Shown: positions 15,758 to 24,641 of the stretch, in pieces
Layout: the number at the start of each line of letters is the position of its first letter
How positions within the stretch are numbered: the first letter of the stretch is position 1
From: CAZTHK01 sp964613215
Lineage (GTDB): Bacteria; Krumholzibacteriota; Krumholzibacteriia; Krumholzibacteriales; CAZTHK01
Assembly (NCBI GenBank): GCA_964613215.1
Contig: CAZTHK010000011.1
Span: 61,297-125,296, forward strand
Length of the DNA: 64,000 bases
Direction of reading: 5' to 3'
Notes under the pieces: model-generated
The model's input: the letters and a program-made list of their open reading frames with translations, nothing else
Database searches by the model: none
What the model was told of the DNA's origin: nothing
Position numbers and translations under genes: made by a program

Positions 15758-16139
15758 AATTATTCATACCTCCCATCATCACCACCTTTTACACTTATCC
15801 ATACTCCGGAGAATCTCCCGGATACAAATAGCAATTACAGTGCTTCTTAAACATTCTCTGGAAATACATCTTAATCTTCTTCATCTGAAGCCGGGCAATA
15901 ATGGTCGAGACAGACCGGACACAGAGTTTGGCTTATAACCGGCTGCCGGCCTCAACCCCGCCATTCTTGGATTATCAAGGGGAGGCCAGGGCTGGTATTA
16001 GTTATCATAATTGAGAACCAATTTGCCGGATCCGAATAAAGATCTGAGATTTTCCACAGATCCTTTACCACTTGACCGGCGGGAAAAATTGGGTATACCA
16101 TGGTCGAAAATCAAGTTGTCTCAATAGAAGGTGATAGAT
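15758..16139. other. Intergenic region upstream of nnr with possible promoter
   Basis: No gene is seen. A possible plus-strand promoter has TTGACC (16072-16077) and TATACC (16094-16099) separated by 16 bases, 40 bases before the nnr start. The region also carries GGATCC and AGATCT, recognition-like sites for the restriction system family found further right. Confidence 0.4.
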
Positions 16140-17714
16140 ATGAAGATAAGTACGGTTGAACAGATGAGAGAGCTGGACAGCGCTGCTATCAGCGATTACG
16201 GGATCGCCCAGGAGCTCCTTATGGAGAACGCCGGGCTGGCCACATTCTTTGTGATAATGGATCAGACAGGAGTGGAGGGAAAGAATTTCGTTATCTTCTG
16301 CGGCCCGGGGAATAACGGCGGGGACGGCCTGGTGGTGGCCAGAAAGGTACATTCACAGGGGGGCCATGCCACCGTCTTTCTTATGACCGGCCAGGAGAAA
16401 TTCAAGGGGGCGGCAAAACAGAATTTCGAGATTGCCTCACGGATGGACCTGGATATCCGTAGTGCGGATGAGAGGGATATGGTGGATGCCTCCCTTGAGC
16501 AGTGCCATGTAGTAGTGGATGCCATATTCGGCACCGGTATCACCAGGGATGTGGAGGGTAGATATAAAGACATAATAGAGCTTATAAACGGAAGCGGCAA
16601 AACCGTGGCGAGTGTGGATATCCCCTCCGGAATAAGCGGGGATAACGGCAGGGTGATGGGGACTGCGGTCAGGGCGGACTTCACTGTAACCTGCGGTCTT
16701 CCCAAGACAGGAAACATCCTCTATCCCGGCTATCAGCGGTGCGGCAGGCTGTATGTTACCCATATCTCTTTTCCCCCGGAACTGTACAACCGGGAGGAGA
16801 TAATGACGGAGACCACCCGTCCATCCATCCTTCCGGAGAGAAAAAGGGATGGGCACAAGGGGACCTTCGGCCAGGTGCTGTTCATAGCCGGTGCCGCCGG
16901 CTACTACGGAGCCCCTCACTACTCCGCCCTCTCCTTTCTCAAAGCGGGAGGAGGATACTCCCGGCTGGCCACTCCCCGCTCGGTGGCTCCATACATAGCC
17001 ACCGGCGGCAAGGAGATCGTATTCATTCCCCTGGAAGAGACCGCAGAGGGAAGCATCTCCGCCGGTAACATGGAGAACATCCTGGATATGGCCAACCGCA
17101 TGGATATGGTGGTTATCGGCCCGGGGCTCTCCCTGCAGGAGGAAACCGGGGAACTGGTCAGGAAGCTGGCGGAGAAGATAGAACCGCCTCTGCTGATCGA
17201 CGGGGACGGAATCACTGCTGTTTCAAAAGACATGGCTGTGGTCCGCTCCAGAAAGAGCCCCACTGTACTCACCCCCCACCCCGGGGAGATGTCCAGGATA
17301 ACTTCCAGAAACATCTCAGAGATACTGGAAGACAGAATCTCCATTCTCAGGGATACCTGCCGGGACCTTGATTCCATTGTTGTTCTGAAAGGGGCCCGTT
17401 CCCTTACCGGTACACCGGACGGAAAGGTGAGAATCAATATGTCCGGCAACCCGGGTATGGGCACAGCCGGCTCGGGGGATGTGCTGACCGGCTCCATCAC
17501 AGCCATGTACGGGCTGGGACTGCCCCTGGAAGAGGCGGTCACCACCGGGGTGTTCCTGCACGGACTGGCCGGCGACCTGGCTGCAGAAGAGAAGGGGGAG
17601 GATGGAATCACCGCCGGGGATATCATGAATTGCCTGCCCGCTGCAGTCAGGAAGTTCAGGGACCATCCGGACAGAATTATAGAGAACTGCTATCACAACA
17701 TCTTCACGGTATAA
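16140..17714 (+). CDS. nnr: Bifunctional NAD(P)H-hydrate epimerase / ADP-dependent dehydratase
   Basis: A 524-residue fusion that repairs damaged NAD(P)H. The N-terminal YjeF_N domain (residues ~1-210; PGNNGGDGLVVAR, DAIFGTG, SVDIPSGISGDNG) equilibrates the R and S hydrates. The C-terminal ribokinase-like domain (TVLTPHPGEMSRI, GNPGMGTAGSGDVLTG) dehydrates S-NAD(P)HX using ADP. The ATG at 16140 is chosen because AGAAGGTG lies about six bases upstream; a GTG at 16131 falls within that motif. The two-domain fusion is the usual bacterial form. Cytoplasmic housekeeping gene, apparently monocistronic. Confidence 0.95.
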   Translation: MKISTVEQMRELDSAAISDYGIAQELLMENAGLATFFVIMDQTGVEGKNFVIFCGPGNNGGDGLVVARKVHSQGGHATVFLMTGQEKFKGAAKQNFEIASRMDLDIRSADERDMVDASLEQCHVVVDAIFGTGITRDVEGRYKDIIELINGSGKTVASVDIPSGISGDNGRVMGTAVRADFTVTCGLPKTGNILYPGYQRCGRLYVTHISFPPELYNREEIMTETTRPSILPERKRDGHKGTFGQVLFIAGAAGYYGAPHYSALSFLKAGGGYSRLATPRSVAPYIATGGKEIVFIPLEETAEGSISAGNMENILDMANRMDMVVIGPGLSLQEETGELVRKLAEKIEPPLLIDGDGITAVSKDMAVVRSRKSPTVLTPHPGEMSRITSRNISEILEDRISILRDTCRDLDSIVVLKGARSLTGTPDGKVRINMSGNPGMGTAGSGDVLTGSITAMYGLGLPLEEAVTTGVFLHGLAGDLAAEEKGEDGITAGDIMNCLPAAVRKFRDHPDRIIENCYHNIFTV

Positions 17715-17907
17715 CATATCAGCAATCACCGGATCAGAGCACAACATCGAATAAGCCGGAAGGGAGGGTGCAGTACGGGCTGAAAACTCAGCCGTAACAC
17801 CAGCACCGGAGTTGCCGGATGAATCCGTGGTTCTCAATCCCCCCGGCAGGCCGGCGGAACCTGCCCTCTCACAGACAGTGGTGGGGTGAAGGCTTGTACC
17901 GGCCCCG

Positions 17908-18144
17908 GTGGATATGTCACTGATCCGGATCGAAGGCTACTCCCGGAACCTGTGGGGCAGGGATATCATAACCCTTGATAATGTGAAACCCGGTGCAATC
18001 GGGGGGGAGTTTCTTAAAACTGCTCCCCGCACAGGAATAGAGGTGGATACCGGGATATTCCTGTTGGAACGGCTTCAGGGGGCAATTATAATGCTCGAAC
18101 AGGGAGAGATAGAAGAACCCAGCGCAGTGGTGAAGATATCTTGA
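17908..18144 (+). CDS. Small unrecognised ORF, possibly a dehydrogenase C-terminal relic
   Basis: A 78-codon frame with a GTG start at 17908 or ATG at 17914 and only a weak ribosome binding site. The end, LLERLQGAIIMLEQGEIEEPSAVVKI, has the helix-then-strand shape of the C-terminus of medium-chain alcohol dehydrogenases. The 190 bases upstream contain no matching catalytic domain. It is either a relic or a genuine small protein. I cannot assign a function. Confidence 0.35.
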   Translation: MDMSLIRIEGYSRNLWGRDIITLDNVKPGAIGGEFLKTAPRTGIEVDTGIFLLERLQGAIIMLEQGEIEEPSAVVKIS

Positions 18145-18171
18145 AACATAGTCCGGCCCATAACGTATAAT
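18141..18171 (+). promoter_or_regulatory. Promoter of the small glycine-rich membrane protein gene
   Basis: TTGAAA (18141-18146) and TATAAT (18166-18171) are separated by 19 bases, slightly long but with a perfect -10. The predicted start is ~22 bases before the ATG at 18201, which has GGGGGTC as ribosome binding site. Confidence 0.5.
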
Positions 18172-18200
18172 TCAAGTAGTAACAGAAACGGGGGTCAGCG

Positions 18201-18464
18201 ATGAAGACACTATTTATTCTCTTTTTACTGGCCGCTCTGTCATTTTTTATTTTCGGGGGCGGCTTTCTGAAGATGATGGGGGCAATCTTCTGCGGGCTTA
18301 TGGGGGTAATGATAGGGGTAGCGGGTGGAATAATCGGAGCATTGACAGGCATATTCGGCAGTCTCCTGGGGATATTCGCCCTGGGAATCATAGTACCACT
18401 GATCATTCTGGCCGTTCTGCTGGGCGGCATTATATTTTTTATCAAAGCCCTCTGCGGTGTTTGA
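18201..18464 (+). CDS. Small glycine-rich membrane protein
   Basis: An 87-residue, almost wholly hydrophobic protein with a short N-terminal helix and two long membrane segments rich in Gly and Ile (GLMGVMIGVAGGIIGALTG, IVPLIILAVLLGGIIFFI). The GxxxG-like spacing favours tight helix packing or oligomers. It has its own promoter, a good ribosome binding site and a terminator, so it is likely a true gene rather than chance. It resembles no family I can name. The small size and composition are reminiscent of glycine-zipper proteins, but that is only a compositional comparison. Confidence 0.65.
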   Translation: MKTLFILFLLAALSFFIFGGGFLKMMGAIFCGLMGVMIGVAGGIIGALTGIFGSLLGIFALGIIVPLIILAVLLGGIIFFIKALCGV

Positions 18465-18501
18465 CCCATCATCTTCAACAGTACTCACATCTAATAAAAA
18501 A

Positions 18502-18530
18502 GGTCCCCCCGCTTGCGGGAGGACCCCTTT
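18502..18530 (-). terminator. Bidirectional terminator between the small membrane protein and gdhA
   Basis: GGTCC-CCCGC pairs with GCGGG-GGACC (18502-18512 with 18515-18525, internal mismatch). On the minus strand it runs into six T (AAAAAA at 18496-18501), serving gdhA. On the plus strand it is followed by three T and may also stop the small membrane-protein transcript. Confidence 0.8.
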
Positions 18531-18551
18531 CGAACTTATATCACCAGGTGT

Positions 18552-19889
18552 TTACACCACGCCCTGTTCGATCATGGCGTCGGCAACCTTGATGAATCCG
18601 GCGATGTTAGCACCCTTTACATAATTGGTGTAATCGCCCTCCTTGCCGTACTCCACACACTGCTGATGAATTGCCTTCATGATGTTGTGCAGTTTCCCAT
18701 CCACTTCCTCCCGTGCCCAGCTCAGCCGCAGGCTGTTCTGGGACATCTCCAGTCCACTCACCGCCACACCGCCGGCGTTGGCCGCCTTGCCCAGGCCGTA
18801 GAGGATCTTCTTGCCCTGGAAGATATCGATGGCTTCCGGTGTGCTGGGCATATTGGCACCCTCCGACACGCATATGCATCCGTTGTCCACCAGCGTCTGG
18901 GCATCGTCCTTCTCGATCTCATTCTGGGTGGCTGCCGGAAGGGCGACATCACACTTGACGTGCCAGGGCCGCTTACCCTCGAAGTACTCCACTCCGTACT
19001 CCTTGGCATATTCCTTTATCCTGCCCCGCTTGACATTCTTGAGCTCCTTTACATACTCCAGTTTTTCCTCGTCGATTCCGTCGGGATCATGAATGGCCCC
19101 GCTGGAATCGGAAAGGGTGACCACCCTGGCACCCAGGTGAATACATTTCTCTGTGGCGAACTGGGCCACATTGCCTGAACCGGAGATGGTGCAGGTCTTG
19201 CCCTCGATGGAATCTCCCCTGGTCTTGAGCATCTCTTCGGCGAAGTATACCTGGCCGTAGCCGGTGGCCTCCGGGCGTATCAGGCTGCCGCCCCACAGAG
19301 GGCTCTTTCCGGTAAGTACACCCACAAATTCGTTTCTGAGCCTCTTGTACTGGCCGAACAGGAAGCCTATCTCGCGGGCTCCCACACCGATGTCGCCTGC
19401 GGGGACGTCGGTATTATGGCCGATATGTCGAAACAGTTCGTTCATGAATGACTGGCAGAAACTCATTATTTCATTGTCTGATTTTCCCTTGGGATCAAAA
19501 TCGGATCCACCCTTGCCCCCTCCCATGGGGAGTGTGGTCAGGGCGTTCTTGAATACCTGCTCGAAAGCCAGGAATTTGAGCATTCCGAGATTAACGGTAG
19601 GATGAAATCTCAATCCACCTTTGTAGGGACCTATGGCGCTGTTCATCTCTACACGAAATCCCCTGTTTACCTGAACCTCCCCCTTATCGTTGGCCCAGGG
19701 GACCCTGAACATGATTACACGTTCCGGTTCGATGACTCTCTCCAGGATCTTCGCTTCCTTGTACCTGGGATTCTCCTCTATGAAACCAATCAGGGATTCC
19801 ACTACTTCTTGAACCGCCTGATGGAATTCCGGCTGGTCGGGATCCTTTTTCTTGACCATTTCCATAAAGGTTTCAACGGCGTCGGCCAT
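18552..19889 (-). CDS. gdhA: NADP-specific glutamate dehydrogenase
   Basis: A 445-residue class I hexameric glutamate dehydrogenase that interconverts glutamate with 2-oxoglutarate and ammonia. GPYKGGLRFHP, LTTLPMGGGKGGSDFDP (catalytic lysine region), PAGDIGVGAREIGF and the Rossmann motif SGSGNVAQFA are present. AAGAAGGAGG lies before the ATG at 19889, preferred over an upstream ATG at 19916. Close similarity to the E. coli-type NADP enzyme suggests assimilation of ammonia, though in amino-acid fermenters the reverse is possible. A short GC hairpin and T-run lie just upstream, described separately. Confidence 0.96.
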   Translation of the reverse strand: MADAVETFMEMVKKKDPDQPEFHQAVQEVVESLIGFIEENPRYKEAKILERVIEPERVIMFRVPWANDKGEVQVNRGFRVEMNSAIGPYKGGLRFHPTVNLGMLKFLAFEQVFKNALTTLPMGGGKGGSDFDPKGKSDNEIMSFCQSFMNELFRHIGHNTDVPAGDIGVGAREIGFLFGQYKRLRNEFVGVLTGKSPLWGGSLIRPEATGYGQVYFAEEMLKTRGDSIEGKTCTISGSGNVAQFATEKCIHLGARVVTLSDSSGAIHDPDGIDEEKLEYVKELKNVKRGRIKEYAKEYGVEYFEGKRPWHVKCDVALPAATQNEIEKDDAQTLVDNGCICVSEGANMPSTPEAIDIFQGKKILYGLGKAANAGGVAVSGLEMSQNSLRLSWAREEVDGKLHNIMKAIHQQCVEYGKEGDYTNYVKGANIAGFIKVADAMIEQGVV

Positions 19890-20327
19890 TTTAGCCTCCT
19901 TCTTAAGACTCACCATGTTAAAAAACGGCCCTCTGAGGCCAACAATTGAGAAATTACTGCTGGAATGGCATAACAGCCAGCATATACGGTAACATAACTT
20001 AACTCCGGTTGAAAAGTCAAGTTGTGTTTTATTCTTTTCTGAATTTTTCCCATAAAATTGATGAATTTTGTAAGTTATAGTTTATCCCGTTAAACCTCTC
20101 TGCTAAATGATCCACCCTCTAAGGGAAAATGGAAATATCCGGCCGGGACAGCTGCTTCTACTTCATTATCAATACATTGACGCACTGGTTTTTTTATTAT
20201 TACTAACTACCCCATCCGATTCGAGTTCATGGCAATAAAAATAGTTGAAAAATCAGTATAAAGGTTATATTAATTAAAAGTTACGAGAACTCTATTATAC
20301 AGTCACTTTTCAAGAAGAGGTGAATTC
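19890..20327. other. Divergent gdhA/ald regulatory region
   Basis: This 440-base gap separates two divergent amino-acid dehydrogenase genes. On the gdhA side the minus strand has a small hairpin GGCCT-CAGA-GGGCC followed by GTTTTTT (19940-19919), a possible attenuator, and an inverted repeat TGCTGG-N13-CCAGCA (19958-19982). On the ald side TTGAAA (20245-20250) and TATTAA (20268-20273) are spaced 17 bases apart and may be its promoter. No gene is seen. Confidence 0.45.
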
Positions 20328-21443
20328 ATGATTATCGGCGTACCCAGGGAGATAAAAGACAACGAATACCGGGTTGCTCTGCTTCCGGTCGGAGCTGAGA
20401 TGTTCATCAGGAACGGACACAAGGTGCTGGTCCAGAAGGGCGCCGGGGAGGGAAGTGGTATCTCCGACACGGAATACCGCAGTGCCGGAGCCAGGATAAT
20501 ATCCAGGGCCAGAGATGTTTTCAGCAAATCCGATATGATCATTAAGGTCAAAGAACCTCAGCCCAACGAAATCAAGAATATCAAAAAAGACCAGATAGTA
20601 TTCACTTATTTCCATTTTGCCGCAAGCCGGAAGCTTACCAACGGGATGAAGCGCTCGGGAGCCATAAGTATAGCCTACGAGACCATGGAGCTGGAAGACG
20701 GGGCCCTTCCCCTGCTCACCCCCATGAGTGAAGTGGCCGGACGTATGGCAGTTCAGGAAGGAGCCAAATATCTGGAGCGTCCCATGAAGGGAAGGGGTAT
20801 CCTGCTGGGTGGTGTTCCCGGCGTGGAACCTGCTCATGTGGTTATAATCGGCGGCGGTATCGTGGGAACAAACGCTGCCAAGATGGCTGCCGGGCTGGGA
20901 GCCAGAGTAATCCTGCTGGATATAGATCTGGACCGGCTGAGATACCTCAGCGATGTACTCCCTCCCAACGTAACCCTTATGATGTCCAATCCTGAGAATA
21001 TCAGGCAGCATGTGGCAATAGCCGACCTTCTTATCGGAGCGGTGCTGATAAGCGGGGCCAAGGCCCCCCGTCTGGTCACCAAAAAGATGGTCAGGAAAAT
21101 GAAGAATGGTTCAGTGGTAGTGGATGTGGCGGTGGACCAGGGCGGCTGTATCGAAACAATCAAGCCCACCACTCATACCAGTCCCATCTACAGACTTTAC
21201 GATGTTATTCATTACGGAGTGGCAAATATGCCCGGTGCAGTAGCCAGAACCTCCACCTACGCTCTGACCAACGCCACCCTGCCCTATGCGGTAGACATAG
21301 CCAACAAGGGTTACAGGCAGGCAGCCCTGGACAACAAAACCATAAGAACCGGTATAAATATCATCGACGGAAAGATAACCAATCAGGCAGTAGCCAGTGC
21401 ATTCAGGATGAAGTATGTGCCTGTGGAGGATGTTATCTCCTGA
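20328..21443 (+). CDS. ald: Alanine dehydrogenase
   Basis: A 371-residue NAD-dependent alanine dehydrogenase that oxidatively deaminates L-alanine to pyruvate and ammonia. MIIGVPREIKDNEYRVAL is the conserved N-terminus, with the substrate-binding Arg. VFTYFHFA and the Rossmann loop VVIIGGGIVGTNAAKMA mark the coenzyme domain. VDVAVDQGGCIET and YGVANMPGAVARTSTYAL complete the signature. AGAGGTG precedes the ATG by six bases. Length is standard for the family. It is divergent from gdhA, which together suggests coordinated amino-acid nitrogen metabolism. Confidence 0.96.
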   Translation: MIIGVPREIKDNEYRVALLPVGAEMFIRNGHKVLVQKGAGEGSGISDTEYRSAGARIISRARDVFSKSDMIIKVKEPQPNEIKNIKKDQIVFTYFHFAASRKLTNGMKRSGAISIAYETMELEDGALPLLTPMSEVAGRMAVQEGAKYLERPMKGRGILLGGVPGVEPAHVVIIGGGIVGTNAAKMAAGLGARVILLDIDLDRLRYLSDVLPPNVTLMMSNPENIRQHVAIADLLIGAVLISGAKAPRLVTKKMVRKMKNGSVVVDVAVDQGGCIETIKPTTHTSPIYRLYDVIHYGVANMPGAVARTSTYALTNATLPYAVDIANKGYRQAALDNKTIRTGINIIDGKITNQAVASAFRMKYVPVEDVIS

Positions 21444-21517
21444 CAGGATAAATCCACCGGATCATTACAAAGCGGTATATGGTTGCAAATGCCCTGGATA
21501 ACGGCAGAGGTGCGGTA

Positions 21518-22237
21518 TCAGCGCTCCATCAATTCGACCATATCCTTTACCGCCCTCTCAATCCCCACGAAGATGGAGCGGGAAATTATGCTGTGCCCGA
21601 TGTTGAGTTCCTCTACCTCGGGAATCGCCGCCACCGGCCTTACATTATAATAGGTCAGGCCGTGACCCGCATGCACCGCCAGACCATATCGCTTTGCCGT
21701 GCTGGCGGCATCCCTGAGATCACGGAGCCTGCTCTCCGCCTCCTGCCGTGAGGCGTTGGCATACTCGCCGGTATGAAGCTCCACCGCATCAAATTTCAGG
21801 CGGGTACACTCCTTTATCTGGGAAAGATCCGGACCAACGAAGGCGGCTACCTTTATCCCACCCTTCCTGAGCGCCTCTACCACCGAAGCCAGTTTGTTGC
21901 CTACCTTCAAGAGATCGAGTCCTCCCTCGGTGGTAACCTCCTCCCTCCTCTCAGGTACCAGGGTAACCGAATCCGGATGCATGGCCAGTGCTATCTCCTG
22001 CATCTCATCATTGGCTGACATCTCCATGTTTATACTGGTCTGAGCCATCTCGCTGATCAGGCGGGCGTCCCTGTTCTGGATGTGACGCCTGTCTTCCCGC
22101 AGATGAAAGGTTATCTGATCCGCTCCCCCCTGCTCGGCCAGCATGGCTGCAGTCACCGGATCGGGCTCGGTGGTCTTTCTGGCCTCCCTCACCGTAGCCA
22201 CGTGGTCCACATTTACCCCCAGTCTCAATCTCTTCAC
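21518..22237 (-). CDS. pdxJ: Pyridoxine 5'-phosphate synthase
   Basis: A 239-residue TIM-barrel enzyme that condenses 3-amino-2-oxopropyl phosphate with 1-deoxyxylulose 5-phosphate to give pyridoxine phosphate. RLRLGVNVDHVATVREAR is the diagnostic N-terminus. ITFHLREDRRHI, TINMEMS-like TSINMEMSAND and AVHAGHGLTYYNV follow. The GTG at 22237 is chosen because AAGGAGG lies six bases ahead and it gives the normal length. Its G is shared with the TAG stop of the upstream deacetylase gene, so translation is coupled. With pdxA further upstream on the same strand it shows the DXP-dependent vitamin B6 pathway. Confidence 0.95.
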   Translation of the reverse strand: MKRLRLGVNVDHVATVREARKTTEPDPVTAAMLAEQGGADQITFHLREDRRHIQNRDARLISEMAQTSINMEMSANDEMQEIALAMHPDSVTLVPERREEVTTEGGLDLLKVGNKLASVVEALRKGGIKVAAFVGPDLSQIKECTRLKFDAVELHTGEYANASRQEAESRLRDLRDAASTAKRYGLAVHAGHGLTYYNVRPVAAIPEVEELNIGHSIISRSIFVGIERAVKDMVELMER

Positions 22238-23424
22238 TATTTTCCTCCTTGCCATAAGGCTAATTTTTCCTCTTCTACTAATTCGGTTATACTGATTATT
22301 CTCACGCCCTCCCTCTTGGCCTCTGAAATCATCCATTTCAGATGCTCCAGAGAATCCTTCCTGACATGCATTATCCCCAGCACCTCGCCCCTCCTGATTG
22401 CAATGGAAAGAAGCTTGCGCATATTATCACGGGTATTCTCATCCCGGTTATCCAGGAATATATCATTGCTCAGTACTTCCGCTCCCATCTTACCACCTAC
22501 CTCCTCTACCACAGACCGGTTGGTAGTCTTGCTATCCACAAATAATAGCCCCCTTTCAACACATACCTCCAGCACTGCTTTCATCACCCTCCGGTCGGCT
22601 GTGGCCAGAGAGCCCATGTGATTATTCATCCCCACTACTCCCGGTGTGGTCTTCAGGGCATCCCTCACCGCCTCCCCTATCTCTCCGGAATCCATATCCA
22701 CCCTGATCAACGGTATGTCACCCACATCATCGGCTCCCCTGCGGGGCTCCATGGGGAGGTGGCAGATCACCTCCTTGCCACTGTCCAGAGCACTCCTGCA
22801 GATACTGCCGGAGTGTCTGAGACCGGGGATAACGGAAATAGCAACAGGAGCATCCAGAGCAATAAACTCTTTCACCAGCGAATTATTGAAGAAACCGAAA
22901 TCATCCACAATAATGGCCACGCATGGCATATTCCTCTCATCTTTTTTCTGCCCGGCCTTTTCACTCCTGTTGATAATGACCGTATGCGTTTTCACCCGGC
23001 TGGTGCCTATCTTAATGGTAAGGCCCCGTCCGTCGGCCTTTTCCCGGCATGACCTGATGCTTCCTCCCATCTCCTCCACCGCCCTGTCGATGCTGGCATT
23101 TATCTTGACCAGGGGGACACCGGGGGGAGCCAGGGCCTGGATGAACATAGGCTTTCTGCCCCTTCCGCCCCCCGCTGACTCGAATTCTATATCAGCTCTC
23201 TGTATCCCCGAATCGAGGAGAGCCTGATATATCTCAGACTCCAAATCTCTCTGCACCCTCTCGTACCTGTCATCCAATCCCATATCCAGAAGAAATATGC
23301 GGCCCTCCGGAGTCATGAAGTAACGGTAGAGAGCAAACAGCAGGATAAGAGCAACCGAAAGAACAACCGCAATTATCCTGAGATTGAATGTGCCGGTCTT
23401 TTTCTTCTTTTTTTTCGATGCCAT
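22237..23424 (-). CDS. Divergent polysaccharide deacetylase family protein
   Basis: A 395-residue protein with a lysine-rich start, one membrane helix (~14-35) and a periplasmic C-terminal domain (~165-390) of the divergent polysaccharide deacetylase (YibQ/DUF610) family. CVAIIVDDFGFFNN holds the paired aspartates of the NodB-like fold. VICHLPMEPRR, GMNNHMGSLAT and LFVDSKTTNRSV are family landmarks. The exact substrate is unknown; members are often found beside EnvC/CtpA cell-wall genes. It is followed without gap by pdxJ. SD-like GAAGGG touches the ATG directly, so initiation may be weak or the start slightly different. Confidence 0.85.
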   Translation of the reverse strand: MASKKKKKKTGTFNLRIIAVVLSVALILLFALYRYFMTPEGRIFLLDMGLDDRYERVQRDLESEIYQALLDSGIQRADIEFESAGGGRGRKPMFIQALAPPGVPLVKINASIDRAVEEMGGSIRSCREKADGRGLTIKIGTSRVKTHTVIINRSEKAGQKKDERNMPCVAIIVDDFGFFNNSLVKEFIALDAPVAISVIPGLRHSGSICRSALDSGKEVICHLPMEPRRGADDVGDIPLIRVDMDSGEIGEAVRDALKTTPGVVGMNNHMGSLATADRRVMKAVLEVCVERGLLFVDSKTTNRSVVEEVGGKMGAEVLSNDIFLDNRDENTRDNMRKLLSIAIRRGEVLGIMHVRKDSLEHLKWMISEAKREGVRIISITELVEEEKLALWQGGK

Positions 23425-23834
23425 CCCTTCAGGTTTCCTTATAATATATATTTAAATTTCTAACCGTATCATCGGGTATACCGCATCCGCCACCGGGCAA
23501 TCCGCTACCGCCGGCCAAACCGGTGACTGATCAATCATCATCCTTTCTCAGGAAGGGAGCTGATCAAATTATCCGGCCCGCCGCCCGGCTATCCGACAGG
23601 GATATGATAAAACTTAAACGCTACAATTGAAATAAAAAATCTTCCGTCCCGGCCGGATACCGGCAAAGGGCGGAATATTTATGCTGGTCAGCGGCAGAAG
23701 AGGCCCTTTAAAAAAGCCCGGCGGATCTGATGCCCGCCGGGCTTAAGAGGGATATTGTTATATAAATTCCGCTTTTCGTTATTTCTTATTAAACTTCTCT
23801 GTCAGCCCTTCCGTATAAGGAGCAGGTTGTCACC
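23425..23834. other. Intergenic region between deacetylase and lipoprotein genes
   Basis: No gene is seen in these 410 bases. The right part carries the terminator at 23710-23742. The left part should hold the promoter for the deacetylase-pdxJ pair, but no clear -35/-10 pair stands out to me. Confidence 0.4.
23710..23742 (-). terminator. Rho-independent terminator after the lipoprotein genes
   Basis: GCCCGGCGG (23716-23724) pairs perfectly with CCGCCGGGC (23734-23742). On the minus strand it is followed by a run of six T (23715-23710). It ends the transcript of the beta-barrel/lipoprotein group about 95 bases after the last stop. Confidence 0.85.
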
Positions 23835-24449
23835 CTACCGGTTTTCCAGCTCGTAGGCTAACCTCAATTTATACTTCTTCTTACCATCCTCCTGCATGGG
23901 GACTATAATAAACTGGACGTACCTGTTAGGTGTGCTCAAAAACCTGTCCGTCCCGTCTATATTAATCCTGGCCTCCATATAGTATCTTCTCTCGGTCTTC
24001 CAGCAATCATCACACGGTTCGCCTGCCACCGAATCTATGGGAGCCCAGTCATCCTCAGGCACGAGAGGAGGCTCTATGCTGAATTCGAGTCTTTCCGTCA
24101 CTAATCTCTGGCCGAGCTTATTTTCAATTGGATCACCGCTGGCAGACCTGAACATATTATTGGTTACAGCTATCTCTTCATCCCTGTCGTAATAATCTTT
24201 CCCTCCGTCATTATCCTCCGGCATCACAAACATGTATTCTTCATACAGGATCTGCTTGTATCGCTCTATGTTTCTGTCGTCGTATGACTTAACCAGATTT
24301 ATCAGGCAATGTTCCTTCTCTGTCAAATCCTTGTACTCACTCTTATTATTTTCTTCTATCGGCTCTTCTTTGGGGTCGAGGATACAACCGGATGAGAATA
24401 CCACCATCACTGAAAGTGAAACTAAAAACAATTTTTTATATACGGACAT
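23835..24449 (-). CDS. Predicted lipoprotein, unknown function
   Basis: About 204 residues. A signal peptide ends in the lipobox FSSGC (Cys ~22), so the protein is lipid-anchored. The mature part begins CILDPKEEPIEEN and contains an acidic, mixed alpha/beta domain (CLINLVKSYDDRNIERYKQIL, YVQFIIVPM) whose layout resembles the small cone-shaped NTF2-like fold, though this is only a visual guess. It looks related to the next upstream lipoprotein (CLFDPREPEPP). AGGAGGG precedes the ATG at 24449; an ATG at 24455 touches the SD. Last gene of the group. Not recognised as a named family. Confidence 0.75.
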   Translation of the reverse strand: MSVYKKLFLVSLSVMVVFSSGCILDPKEEPIEENNKSEYKDLTEKEHCLINLVKSYDDRNIERYKQILYEEYMFVMPEDNDGGKDYYDRDEEIAVTNNMFRSASGDPIENKLGQRLVTERLEFSIEPPLVPEDDWAPIDSVAGEPCDDCWKTERRYYMEARINIDGTDRFLSTPNRYVQFIIVPMQEDGKKKYKLRLAYELENR

Positions 24450-24641
24450 TATCATCCCTCCTGTTACTGATAAAATATATCATATTTTCATTCTTTTTTC
24501 AATAGTGGAGTTAATATAAATCGTAAATAGATCATAATATTACTGCAAAGTTTCGACAATCTTATCAGACAGGCCCTTGCTCTCCGGCTGGTATTCCGCG
24601 CCGGGTCCATATAAACTGTAAAACGGTTTTGGATTATAGTA

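Noticed and set aside
16040..16045. AGATCT as evidence against an active BglII-type nuclease
   Set aside because: Host sites are protected by the partner methyltransferase, and the true recognition sequence is unknown, so presence of the site says nothing.
23380..23424. A-rich run at the start of the deacetylase gene as a frameshift site
   Set aside because: It simply encodes a lysine stretch. There is no alternative frame of interest and no downstream stimulatory structure.
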